Assembly: GCA_046565765.1 (NCBI GenBank)
Contig: JBKHXX010000094.1
Span: 124,001-188,000, forward strand
From: JBFMCT01 sp046565765
Lineage (GTDB): Bacteria > Actinomycetota > Acidimicrobiia > Acidimicrobiales > AC-14
Direction of reading: 5' to 3'
Length of the DNA stretch: 64,000 bases
Shown: positions 14,365 through 22,015 of the stretch, piece after piece
Layout of the letters: every line of letters begins with the position of its first letter
Numbering within the stretch: position 1 is the stretch's first letter
Position numbers and translations under genes: made by a program
The notes under the pieces: generated by a model
Seen by the model: the letters and a program-made list of their open reading frames with translations, nothing else
What the model was told of the DNA's origin: nothing
The model's database searches: none

Positions 14365-16653
14365 ATGCAGGTCACCCGCCTGTACCTGCAGAACTACCGG
14401 GTCTTCGAGCGGCCGCTCGACCTCGAGCTGCCGCCTGGGGTGGTGGGCATCTACGGGCTGAACGGGGCGGGCAAATCGACGCTGCTGGAGTCCATCCGGT
14501 TCGCCCTCTTCGGCAAGGCCCGCACGAGCCTCGACCAGGTCCGCACCGCCGACGTCAAGGCCGACTGCATCGCCGAGATCGAGTTCGAGCACGAGGGCCA
14601 CCTCTACGTGGTGCGGCGCACCATCGCCGGCGCCAACGCCACCGTGAAGGCCCGCGCCCACGCCGACGGTATGCAGGTGGCCGAGGGCGCCCGCGACACG
14701 GCCCGCTACGTCCACTCCGTCCTGGGCATGGACGACGCCGCCTTCCGGGCGTCGGTCTTCGCCGAGCAGAAGCAGCTGGCCGCCCTCTCCCAGCAGCGGC
14801 CGGAGGAGCGCCGCAAGCTCGTCCTCCAGCTGCTGGGCATCACTCCGGTGGACGCCGCCCGCGACCGGGCCCGGAAGGTGGCCCGGGAGGCGGAGCAGCA
14901 GGTGGAGCGGTTGCGGTCGATCCTGCCCGACCTCGACGCCCTGCGAGCCGAGCTGGCCGAGCAGGTGGCGGCGGCCGAGGCGGCGGCCGAGGCAGCGGTG
15001 GCGGCGGAGGCGGCGGGCGGGGAGGCCCGGGCCGCACTGGCCGAGGCCGAGGCCCGTCACGAGCAGCTCGACCGGCGCCGCCAGGAGCACGACGTGGTGG
15101 CGGCCGAGCTGTCGGCCGTGGGCGAGGAGCTGGTCGCCGCCGGCACCCGGATCGAGCGGCTCGAGCGCGAGCTGGCCGACCTCGACCAGGCCTCCCAGCG
15201 CATGGAGGACCTGGCCGCCGAGGCGGCCGGCTGCGCTGGCGCCGAAGCGCGCCTCCGGGCCCTCGAGGCGGTGGCTGCGGCCATGGAGGCGGCGGCGGCG
15301 GTGACGGTGCCTCCCGCGCCCGACCCTCCCGACGAGGCGGCGGCCGAGGGGGCACGGGCCGCGGCCGACGAGGCGAGGGGCCGGCTGGCCGAGGTGGAGG
15401 GCCTGGTGCGGGCGGCGACCGACGAGCGGAAGCGGGCGGCCGAGGCCGTACGCCGCTCGGCCTCGCTCTCGGGCGAAGGCGACTGCCCTCTGTGCGGCCA
15501 GGCCCTGGGCGACGCCTTCGAGCAGGTCCAGCACCATCGCGCCGCCGAGCTGGCCGAGGTGCAGGCCCGCCTCGGTGCCCTCACTGCCGAGCGGGTCGTG
15601 CTCACCAAGGCCACCGAGGGGGCGGCGGCCACGGCGGCGGCGGCCATCGCCCGGCTACGCCGCCAGCAGCTGGCGTGGTCGGCGTTCGAGCAGACCCGAG
15701 CTCGCCGCACCGAGGCGGAGCGGGCGGTCGCCAAGGCCTGCGAGGCCTACGCCGCCGTCGCCGGCGGCCCGCCCGACCCGGCCTCGCTGCCCGTCCTGGC
15801 CACCGAGGTCGAGCGGCGGCGGGCGGCCGCCGCGGAGGTGGCCCGGCTGCGGGGGCGGCTCGAGCGCCGGCCCCGACTGGCGGCCGACCTGGAGGCCGAG
15901 CGGCTGGCGGCGGCGTCGGGGAGGGGCCGCCGCGGCACCCTCGAGGAGAAGCTGGCCGGCATCGCCTTCGTGCCCGCCCAGCTGGCCGCGGCACGAGCTG
16001 CCCGGGAGGAGGCCCGCCGCCGCCTCGAGGAGGCCCAACGGCGGGCCGAGGCGGCGCGGGTGCAGGCGGCGGCCACCTCTGCGGCGGTCGACGGCGGCCG
16101 CCGGCGGCTGGCCGACGGCGAAACCCTCCACGAGAAGCTCGGTCGCCAGATCGACGACGCCCGCCACCTCCACCGCCTCGGCGAGCTGCTGCACAGCTTC
16201 CGCAACAGCCTGGTGGCCACCGTCGGTCCTCGCCTCTCGGCCCAGGCCGGGGAACTGTTCGCCCAGCTCACCGACCACGAGTACGACGACCTCGAGGTCG
16301 ACCCCGACACCTACGAGATCAAGGTCCGCGACCAGGGCCAGGTCTACGGCATGGACCGCTACTCGGGCTCGGAGACCGACCTGGCCAACCTCGCCCTGCG
16401 GGTGGCGATCAGCGAGCACGTCCAGTTCCAGTCGGGCGGCACGGTGGGCCTGCTCGTGCTCGACGAGGTGTTCGGCCCGCTCGACGACGACCGCAAGGAG
16501 CGGATGCTGCTGGCCCTGGAGCGGCTGAAGGCCCGTTTCCGCCAGCTGCTGGTCGTCACGCACGACGCCTCGATCAAGGAGCAGCTCCCGCACGCCCTCG
16601 AGGTGGTCAAGCTGCCGGGCCGGCGGGCGACGGTGCGAAACCTCACTCGCTGA
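14365..16653 (+). CDS. sbcC: Rad50/SbcC-like ATPase
   Basis: Rad50/SbcC is the ABC-type ATPase of the end-processing complex. The 762-residue protein has the N-terminal Walker A GLNGAGKST, a Q-loop region with AEQKQLAALS, and two long Ala/Glu/Arg-rich coiled-coil arms. The zinc hook CPLC sits at residues 374-377, almost exactly in the middle. The ABC signature is SGSETDLANLALR and Walker B is LLVLDEVFGPLDDDR. It is shorter than E. coli SbcC (about 1,050 residues) and closer to archaeal Rad50 sizes. The 3' end overlaps the convergent def gene by 11 bp. All catalytic motifs are present, so the complex should be active. Confidence 0.93.
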   Translation: MQVTRLYLQNYRVFERPLDLELPPGVVGIYGLNGAGKSTLLESIRFALFGKARTSLDQVRTADVKADCIAEIEFEHEGHLYVVRRTIAGANATVKARAHADGMQVAEGARDTARYVHSVLGMDDAAFRASVFAEQKQLAALSQQRPEERRKLVLQLLGITPVDAARDRARKVAREAEQQVERLRSILPDLDALRAELAEQVAAAEAAAEAAVAAEAAGGEARAALAEAEARHEQLDRRRQEHDVVAAELSAVGEELVAAGTRIERLERELADLDQASQRMEDLAAEAAGCAGAEARLRALEAVAAAMEAAAAVTVPPAPDPPDEAAAEGARAAADEARGRLAEVEGLVRAATDERKRAAEAVRRSASLSGEGDCPLCGQALGDAFEQVQHHRAAELAEVQARLGALTAERVVLTKATEGAAATAAAAIARLRRQQLAWSAFEQTRARRTEAERAVAKACEAYAAVAGGPPDPASLPVLATEVERRRAAAAEVARLRGRLERRPRLAADLEAERLAAASGRGRRGTLEEKLAGIAFVPAQLAAARAAREEARRRLEEAQRRAEAARVQAAATSAAVDGGRRRLADGETLHEKLGRQIDDARHLHRLGELLHSFRNSLVATVGPRLSAQAGELFAQLTDHEYDDLEVDPDTYEIKVRDQGQVYGMDRYSGSETDLANLALRVAISEHVQFQSGGTVGLLVLDEVFGPLDDDRKERMLLALERLKARFRQLLVVTHDASIKEQLPHALEVVKLPGRRATVRNLTR

Positions 16654-17230
16654 CCGCGGCGCGGATCTCGGAGGCGGGCCGGGCCTTCCACCAGCGCCCC
16701 AGGTTCTCGTTGGTCGTGAACGTGCGGGGGTCCATCCGGTCGATGTAGAGCACGCCGGCCAGGTGGTCGAGCTCGTGCTGGAGGATGCGGGCCGGCCAAC
16801 CCTGCAGCTCCATGGTGACGGGCCGCCCGGCCGCGTCCAGGGCCCGTACCCGCACCGCCCGGTGGCGGCGCACGAGAGCCGAATGCCCCTCAAGGCTCAG
16901 GCACCCCTCGAAGAACTCGTCGGTCTCGTCGCCCACCGGCTCCAGCGTGGGGTTGACGAGAGCGGCGAAGGGGAGCGGCTGGCGGCCGAGCTCGGCCCGC
17001 CGTGACGGGCTCATGATCTCGAGATGGTCGCCGTCGTCCTCCACCACCACGACCTGGAGGGACTCGCCGACCTGCGGCGCAGCGAGCCCGACGCCCGGAG
17101 CCTCGTACATGGTCAGCCGCATGGAAGCGATCAGTTCCTGCACGAACGGGGTGCCGATCTCCTCCTTGGCGAGGAGCCGGGCCGGCCGGCGCAGCACCGG
17201 GTCACCCACCTGCACGATCTCGTAGAGCAT
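16643..17230 (-). CDS. def: Peptide deformylase
   Basis: Peptide deformylase removes the N-formyl group from new proteins. The three family motifs are intact: GVGLAAPQVG (motif 1), EGCLSLEG (motif 2, with the metal-binding Cys) and QHELDHLAG (motif 3, with the HExxH histidines). The 195-residue length is normal. The protein ends with a basic, Trp-containing tail, as in other actinobacterial forms. The start, MLYEIVQVGDPVLR, is the standard one. The gene is convergent with sbcC and divergent from the HAD phosphatase gene at 17266, with 35 bp between. Confidence 0.96.
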   Translation of the reverse strand: MLYEIVQVGDPVLRRPARLLAKEEIGTPFVQELIASMRLTMYEAPGVGLAAPQVGESLQVVVVEDDGDHLEIMSPSRRAELGRQPLPFAALVNPTLEPVGDETDEFFEGCLSLEGHSALVRRHRAVRVRALDAAGRPVTMELQGWPARILQHELDHLAGVLYIDRMDPRTFTTNENLGRWWKARPASEIRAAVSE

Positions 17231-17265
17231 GGGTGGAGTCTCCCAAGTGATAGCAAGACGCCGCC

Positions 17266-18027
17266 ATGGACGTGATCTGTGACCTCGACGGCGTCATCTG
17301 GTTGGCCGACAAGCCGATCCCCGGTTCCCCCGAGGCGGTCGAGCGCCTGCGCTCGGCCGGTCACTGCGTCCTCTTCCTCACCAACAACTCGAACCCGACG
17401 GTCGCCGACCTGGTCGGCAAGCTCGCGGGGATGGGCATCCCCGCCGAGCCCGATCAGATCGCCACGTCCTCGCAGGCTGCGGCGTTGCTGGTCGAGCCGG
17501 GGCGGAGGGCGCTGGTCTGCGGCGGCGACGGGGTGGCCGAGGCGCTGAGGGAGCGGGGAGTGGAGCCCGTACGGGAGGGCGACGCCGACGCCGTGGTGGT
17601 CGGGTTCCATCGGGAGTTCGACTACAAGCGCCTGACCGCCGCCTTCCGGGCCGTGATCGGAGGGGCCCGCCTGATCGGCACCAACGACGACCCGACCTAT
17701 CCCACGCCCGACGGTCCCGTCCCCGGGGGTGGCTCCCTGCTGGCGGCGGTGGCCACGGCCGCCGGTGTCGAGCCCACGGTGGCGGGCAAGCCCTACGAGG
17801 CCATGGGCCGGTTGGTGGCGTCCCGCCTCGGTGACCATCTGGAGGGGACCGTCCTCATCGGGGACCGCCCCTCCACCGACGGCCTGATGGCCGCCCGCCT
17901 GGGCGTTTCCTTCGTCCTCGTGCGGACGGGCGTGAAGGAGGAGCCCGACGAGAGCATCCCCGTCGACGCCGCCGCCGCCGACCTGGCCTCGGTGGTCGAC
18001 CAGGCGGGCAACATCGTCGCCCTCTAG
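17266..18027 (+). CDS. HAD-IIA family phosphatase (NagD/PGP-like)
   Basis: The 253-residue protein belongs to HAD subfamily IIA. Motif I is DLDGVIW near residues 6-12, motif II is LTNNSNP, the Lys is in AGKPYEAMGR and motif III is IGDRPSTDG. A C2-type cap lies between residues about 80 and 180. Family members dephosphorylate small molecules such as phosphoglycolate, UMP or glycerol 3-phosphate; the substrate here is unknown. The final 4 bp overlap the convergent lipoprotein gene. The gene starts 35 bp from def on the opposite strand, so a shared divergent promoter region is likely. Confidence 0.9.
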   Translation: MDVICDLDGVIWLADKPIPGSPEAVERLRSAGHCVLFLTNNSNPTVADLVGKLAGMGIPAEPDQIATSSQAAALLVEPGRRALVCGGDGVAEALRERGVEPVREGDADAVVVGFHREFDYKRLTAAFRAVIGGARLIGTNDDPTYPTPDGPVPGGGSLLAAVATAAGVEPTVAGKPYEAMGRLVASRLGDHLEGTVLIGDRPSTDGLMAARLGVSFVLVRTGVKEEPDESIPVDAAAADLASVVDQAGNIVAL

Positions 18028-18449
18028 CTGTCGGCGTACACCCAGGGATCGATGGTCAGGTAGCGGGCCCGATCCGCACAGTCGTCGCGGATGGGCACGA
18101 AGTGCAGCGTGGCCTCGCCGGCGATCGGCCGTCCGCCGACCGTCACCCGGTACTCGCCCTGCGTCTCGCCGCAGTCGTCGGTGACGACCGTGAACGAGCC
18201 CTGGGTGAGCGTGTACCGGCCACCCGACGGTCCAGGGCCCTCCGGGATCACCATGGCGAAGGTGCCGTTGCCGCGCAGCTGGAGCAGACCCTGGTGGATC
18301 GTCCGGTAGATGCCCTGGACGTCCTCGGCTGCGGCGGGAACCCCCGGTGACGGGGGCTGCACGTTCTCACGAGGACGCGAGCGGCCGCATGCCCCGAGCA
18401 CGAGCAAGGCGGCCAGAGCGGTGACGGCGAGGCGGCGCATGCCCCTCAT
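18024..18449 (-). CDS. Small predicted lipoprotein
   Basis: The 141-residue product begins MRGMRRLAVTALAALLV and reaches a lipobox LGAC. After a Pro-rich linker there is one compact domain that includes GIYRTIHQGLLQLRGNG, GGRYTLTQGSF and TDDCGETQGEYRV. These short beta-strand motifs recall small lipocalin- or META-like lipoproteins that measure or bind small ligands, but I cannot assign a family. Two later cysteines (in DDCGE and DDCAD) could form a disulfide. It is convergent with the HAD gene. An envelope location is well supported; the function is unknown. Confidence 0.75.
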   Translation of the reverse strand: MRGMRRLAVTALAALLVLGACGRSRPRENVQPPSPGVPAAAEDVQGIYRTIHQGLLQLRGNGTFAMVIPEGPGPSGGRYTLTQGSFTVVTDDCGETQGEYRVTVGGRPIAGEATLHFVPIRDDCADRARYLTIDPWVYADS

Positions 18450-18688
18450 GTTGCCGCACCATGGCCGAAACCGTTGGCAGACAAGGGCGAAATCCTTGAC
18501 CTTGGGTCATCCGTCGGTTCTCATGTGCGGATACTTGTGCAACAAACGGGTAGCGATCGACGAGCTGGCGTAGTGACAAGGCGGGGGCGTGGCAATGAGG
18601 CGGCGCCGGTGACGAGCACCTCCGCCGAGCAGTTCGCACCGGCGACCAAGGCCGATACGGCCGCCAAGCGCTGAAGAGAGGCAGGCTC

Positions 18689-18913
18689 ATGAGCCCGGAA
18701 GCGAAGAAGGCAGCAGCAAAGAAGTCGGCGGCCAAGAAGGCCCCCGCCAAGAAGGCTGCTGCGAAGAAGGCTCCCGCCAAGAAGGCCGCGGCGAAGAAGG
18801 CGGCGCCGGCGAAGAAGGCGGCGCCGGCCAAGAAGGCTCCCGCCAAGAAGGCTCCCGCCAAGAAGGCCACGAAGAAGGCCACGAAGAAGGCCACGAAGAA
18901 GAGCACCTCCTAG
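18689..18913 (+). CDS. Histone H1-like Lys/Ala/Pro-rich protein
   Basis: The 74-residue protein is made almost entirely of repeats such as AAKKAPAKKA and ATKKATKKATKK. It has no aromatic residue and no hydrophobic core. This composition resembles eukaryotic histone H1 tails and the basic tails of some bacterial nucleoid proteins (for example actinobacterial HupS). It should be disordered and bind DNA or RNA by charge. AGAGAGG lies upstream of ATG 18689. The 239-bp gap before it is unusually A+T-rich and shows TTGACC at 18496 without a convincing -10. The repetitive DNA makes length variation likely. A nucleoid-compaction role is inferred. Confidence 0.8.
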   Translation: MSPEAKKAAAKKSAAKKAPAKKAAAKKAPAKKAAAKKAAPAKKAAPAKKAPAKKAPAKKATKKATKKATKKSTS

Positions 18914-18931
18914 CGACCACCGGCGCCGGGC

Positions 18932-19663
18932 TCACAGCTCGGCAAGCAGCTTGAACCGCTCGCCGCAGGCGACCCCCGCCAGGCTGCCGTGCTCGGCGGC
19001 CCGCTCCGCCATCCTGCGGCGGAAGCGGTCGAGTTGTCCCTCGTCGGTCGGATCGTCCACGTCGAGCGTGGTCCGGTACTGGCTGCGATGCTCGAACAGC
19101 GCGGCCAGCTTGCGGTCGAAGTGCCGGCCGATGTCCTCGACGTGGTCGGGCTCGTCGGCCTCCCACAGCAGCAGCGACGAGGGCCGATGCGGCGCCACGT
19201 CCTGCTCGGGAAAGAAGTGGGGGTCCCGAGCCGCCACGATGCCGTCGACGGCGAGGAACCCTGCGGCCCGGTGGTCGGGGTGGAGCCGGTACCGCTTCCA
19301 CGGGTCGTGGCCCAGCACAACGTCGGGCCGCAGCCGGCGGATCCAGTAGCAGACCTCCCACCGCTGGCGCAGCCCGGCCTCCAGCTCGCCGTCGCGCCAC
19401 CCGAGGAACACCACCTCCCCCTTGCCGCCCAACGCCCGCGAGGCGGCCCGCTGTTCGTGCTGGCGGGTGGCGACGAGTGCGGCCAGGTCCTCGTCGACCG
19501 ACCACGACCCCTTGGAGCCGTCCGTGCAGATGAGGTGGAGGATCTCGCAGCCCTGCGCCGCCCACTTGGCCAGCGTCCCCCCGCAGCCGAACTCGACGTC
19601 GTCGGGATGGGCGCCGATGCCCAGCGCCCGCGCCGGCACGGCCAGGTCGACGGACACGGTCAT
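18932..19663 (-). CDS. PIG-L family deacetylase (LmbE-like)
   Basis: The 243-residue protein is a zinc-dependent N-acetylglucosaminyl-type deacetylase. The metal motif AHPDDVEFGCGG is near residues 18-29 and the third ligand is in RLHPDHRAAGF. Actinobacterial relatives include MshB and Mca, which handle mycothiol intermediates and conjugates, but several other deacetylases share these motifs and I cannot choose. The start, MTVSVDLAVPARALGIG at 19663, overlaps the cofC stop by 4 bp, so the two genes are coupled. The product is cytoplasmic; there is no signal peptide. Confidence 0.88.
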   Translation of the reverse strand: MTVSVDLAVPARALGIGAHPDDVEFGCGGTLAKWAAQGCEILHLICTDGSKGSWSVDEDLAALVATRQHEQRAASRALGGKGEVVFLGWRDGELEAGLRQRWEVCYWIRRLRPDVVLGHDPWKRYRLHPDHRAAGFLAVDGIVAARDPHFFPEQDVAPHRPSSLLLWEADEPDHVEDIGRHFDRKLAALFEHRSQYRTTLDVDDPTDEGQLDRFRRRMAERAAEHGSLAGVACGERFKLLAEL

Positions 19664-20244
19664 CGCCGTACGCCGGCGGCGACGAGGAGGTCGGCCGGGG
19701 TGTCCACGTCCTGGGACAACCCCCGTTCGCGCACGACCCGCAAGGGCAGGCCCAGGCGCAGGGCCTCGGCGGTATGGCGGGTGAACGACCCCGGCCCGTA
19801 CGAGAAGGTGAAGCCGGAAGCCGACGGTACGCAGATGACGTTGGTGCCGTTGCCGACCCGGTCGGGGACGACCGTCACGCCCGGAAAGCGGGCCACCCAC
19901 CTCAGGCCCGGAGCCAGCGGCAGGTCCCCGTGGGCGACGATCACCCGTTCCGCACCGGCCTGGCGGAGCCGGTCAACGCCTGCCTCCACGGCCCGGTTGA
20001 GCCCGCGCTCGGGCTCCCAGATCACCAGGACGCGGTGCTGGCGGGCCCACGTGGCGACATCGGTGTCGTCGCACACGACCGCGGTGGGCAGGGGCCGGGC
20101 CGCGTCCAGCACGTGGGTCGCCATGGCCCGTGCCAGCTCCGCCCGCCCGGCGGGGGGCAGGGCCGGCGCCAGCCGCAGCTTCGCCTCGGAGAACGCCTTG
20201 ACCGGCACCAACACCGCCACCGGCCCGAGCAGGGGGCCCGTCAT
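19660..20244 (-). CDS. cofC: 2-phospho-L-lactate (or phosphoenolpyruvate) guanylyltransferase
   Basis: CofC/FbiD activates 2-phospholactate or phosphoenolpyruvate with GTP in coenzyme F420 synthesis. The 194-residue protein starts with the nucleotidyltransferase motif VLVPVKAFSEAKLRL. It continues with VVCDDTDVATWA, AHGDLPLA and NGTNVICVP, then FSYGPGSF and a late LSQDVDTPADL, all at the spacing of this family. Its presence means the organism makes F420, consistent with the PPOX-fold protein at 61077. It overlaps the PIG-L gene by 4 bp; no other F420 gene is nearby. Confidence 0.93.
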   Translation of the reverse strand: MTGPLLGPVAVLVPVKAFSEAKLRLAPALPPAGRAELARAMATHVLDAARPLPTAVVCDDTDVATWARQHRVLVIWEPERGLNRAVEAGVDRLRQAGAERVIVAHGDLPLAPGLRWVARFPGVTVVPDRVGNGTNVICVPSASGFTFSYGPGSFTRHTAEALRLGLPLRVVRERGLSQDVDTPADLLVAAGVRR

Positions 20245-20295
20245 CGGTTGGGCGAACGGCGCGACACCGGCCGCAGTGTACGGAACCCCTCGGTC

Positions 20296-20475
20296 CTAGC
20301 CGTCGATCGTGACCCGGCCCGGGCGGCTCGGCCGGTGATCGGAGCCGTACGCGTCCTCTCCGATGGTGACCCCCGTGTCTGCGTAGGCGACGGTCGGTCC
20401 GCCGGCTACGACCAGCGCGGCAGCGACGACGGCGACGGCGGCGCGCGCCGGCACTCCGATGCAGTTCATCCCCAT
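20296..20475 (-). CDS. Small secreted protein
   Basis: This 59-codon frame has a clean signal peptide: a short start, then ARAAVAVVAAALVVAGG and a cleavage site near TVAYADT. The remaining 30 or so residues (including TIGEDAYGSDHRPSRPG) are polar and have no cysteine. AAGGGGGG lies directly upstream of the ATG at 20475; a second ATG follows at 20469. It lies 21 bp after the response-regulator stop and 51 bp before cofC, so it could be cotranscribed with the two-component genes. The function is unknown; it is easily missed because of its size. Confidence 0.6.
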   Translation of the reverse strand: MGMNCIGVPARAAVAVVAAALVVAGGPTVAYADTGVTIGEDAYGSDHRPSRPGRVTIDG

Positions 20476-20496
20476 CCCCCCTTGGAAGTCGCGGGC

Positions 20497-21159
20497 TCAG
20501 CGGAAGGCGAACGGGCCCTCGGGCCCGGTGTGCCGGGCGGCGTAGGCGGCCGCCTCGGCCCGCCGGCTGACCTCCAGCTTGAGGAGGACGGCGGACACGT
20601 AGTTCTTGACGGTCTTCTCCGCCAGATCGAGGTCGGCGCCGATCTGCTTGTTGGTCTTGCCTTCCGCGATCAGCGTCAGCACCCGCTCCTCCTGGCTCGA
20701 GAGGCGGGCCAGCTTCTCGTCCTGCGTCACCGCCGCCGCCCGCCGGACCCGCTCGAGCACGTCGGCCGCAACCGCCGGATCGAGCATGCTGCCGCCCCGG
20801 GCGACCGAACGGATGGCATTCACCAGCTCGTCACGCCGGATCTGCTTGAGCACGTAGCCCGACGCCCCGGCGAGGATCGACGCGAACACCGCCTCGTCGT
20901 CGGCGAAGGCGGTCAGCATGAGCACCCGCACCTCCGGATGGCGGGACACGATCTCCCGGGTCGCCTCAATCCCACTGCCCCGCTCCAACTGGATGTCCAT
21001 GACGATGACGTCGGGTAAGCAGCAGTCCGCTTCGGCGATGGCTCCCGGGGCCGTGGCCGCCTCACCGACCACATTGAGGTCGGGGCTCGCCGACAGCTGA
21101 GCCCGGATGCCGTCGCGGATCAGTTCGTGGTCGTCGACCACCATGATCCGCAACGGCAT
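20497..21159 (-). CDS. NarL/DevR-type response regulator
   Basis: The 220-residue protein has a receiver domain (MVVDDHELIRDG, phospho-acceptor Asp in VIVMDIQLERG, switch Thr in MLTAFADD, Lys in YVLKQ). A LuxR-type helix-turn-helix follows at the C-terminus (LSSQEERVLTLIAEGKTNK, then AEKTVKNYV). I chose ATG 21159 because it gives the normal family length; a TTG at 21234 would add 25 residues and close the gap to the kinase gene to 10 bp. The sensor gene lies immediately upstream. Together they resemble the DevR/DevS or NarL class of two-component system. The signal is unknown. Confidence 0.9.
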   Translation of the reverse strand: MPLRIMVVDDHELIRDGIRAQLSASPDLNVVGEAATAPGAIAEADCCLPDVIVMDIQLERGSGIEATREIVSRHPEVRVLMLTAFADDEAVFASILAGASGYVLKQIRRDELVNAIRSVARGGSMLDPAVAADVLERVRRAAAVTQDEKLARLSSQEERVLTLIAEGKTNKQIGADLDLAEKTVKNYVSAVLLKLEVSRRAEAAAYAARHTGPEGPFAFR

Positions 21160-21244
21160 GGGACTGTCCGCCGTGGCATCCGCCGAATGCACTTCGGAAG
21201 TGTGCTCCCTTGCAACCACCGACGCCAGAGGCAATGGTCCCGGG

Positions 21245-21913
21245 TCAGGAGGGTCGTTCGGTCCCTTCGTACGGGAGCTCCACCGTGACCGTGGTTCCGC
21301 GGTGGTCCGATGAGACGGTCACCTCGGCACCCAGCGACCGGGCGCGGTCCTCGATGTTGGCCACCCCGCCGCCTCTGCGGCGGGCCTGCTCGACGTCGAA
21401 CCCCCGACCGTCGTCGTCGATCTGGACGACGACGGAGCGGTCCGTCGACCAGGCCCGGAGACGGCAGGACGTGGCGTGTGCGTGGCGGGCGACGTTGGAC
21501 AGCGCCTCCCGCACGAGGTGGAGCACGTCGGCTTCCCGGGCGGCGAGGTGCGCCATGGCGTCAACGTCCAGCTCGACGGCCACGACGACCCCCGAGTTGA
21601 GCTCGGTGTCGGAGGCCAGCGTGCGCACGGCCTCCGACAGGTGCCGGCCGACGAGCAGGCCGGGGCGCAACGAGAAGATGTACTGGCGTATGTCGGCGAT
21701 GGCGCCCTCGAGGGCGTCGACCGCAGCCTTCAGACGCCGGGCGATGTTCTCGTCGGGCACCTCGGCGGCGATGGCGTTCAAACCCATCCCGACACCGAGC
21801 AACGCCTGGATGGCTCCGTCGTGAAGGTCCTTGGCGATGCGCTCGCGCTCGTCCGCCACGAGGGCGCGCACATCCGCCGACGACCGGCCGGTTTCCTCCG
21901 CCTGTGTATTCAC
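21245..21913 (-). CDS. Sensor histidine kinase (HisKA_3 type) without sensor domain
   Basis: The 222-residue kinase has the dimerisation and phospho-acceptor motif ERERIAKDLHDGAIQ near residues 23-37. The ATPase motifs follow: REALSNVARHA (N box), IDDDGRGFD (G1) and GGGVANIEDRA (G2). Only about 20 residues precede the catalytic core, so there is no membrane span, GAF or PAS domain. Signal input must come from a partner protein or from the N-terminal residues. It is upstream of the response regulator on the same strand. The catalytic His and ATP-site residues are intact, so it should be active. Confidence 0.9.
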   Translation of the reverse strand: MNTQAEETGRSSADVRALVADERERIAKDLHDGAIQALLGVGMGLNAIAAEVPDENIARRLKAAVDALEGAIADIRQYIFSLRPGLLVGRHLSEAVRTLASDTELNSGVVVAVELDVDAMAHLAAREADVLHLVREALSNVARHAHATSCRLRAWSTDRSVVVQIDDDGRGFDVEQARRRGGGVANIEDRARSLGAEVTVSSDHRGTTVTVELPYEGTERPS

Positions 21914-22015
21914 GCTCCCAACCCGTGACCCGTCGAACGTCCGGTACCCGAAGCCGTCGAAAGCCTCCGGACGCGCCCTGGGGGCGGCAGCACAATAGGC
22001 GGTACGTTGTGACCC

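Noticed and set aside
18474..18674. A 66-codon frame before the histone-like gene
   Set aside because: It has no ribosome site, domain or signal peptide and crosses an A+T-rich promoter-like region. Its final VTSTSAEQFAPATKADTAAKR looks natural, but a 21-residue gene cannot be supported.
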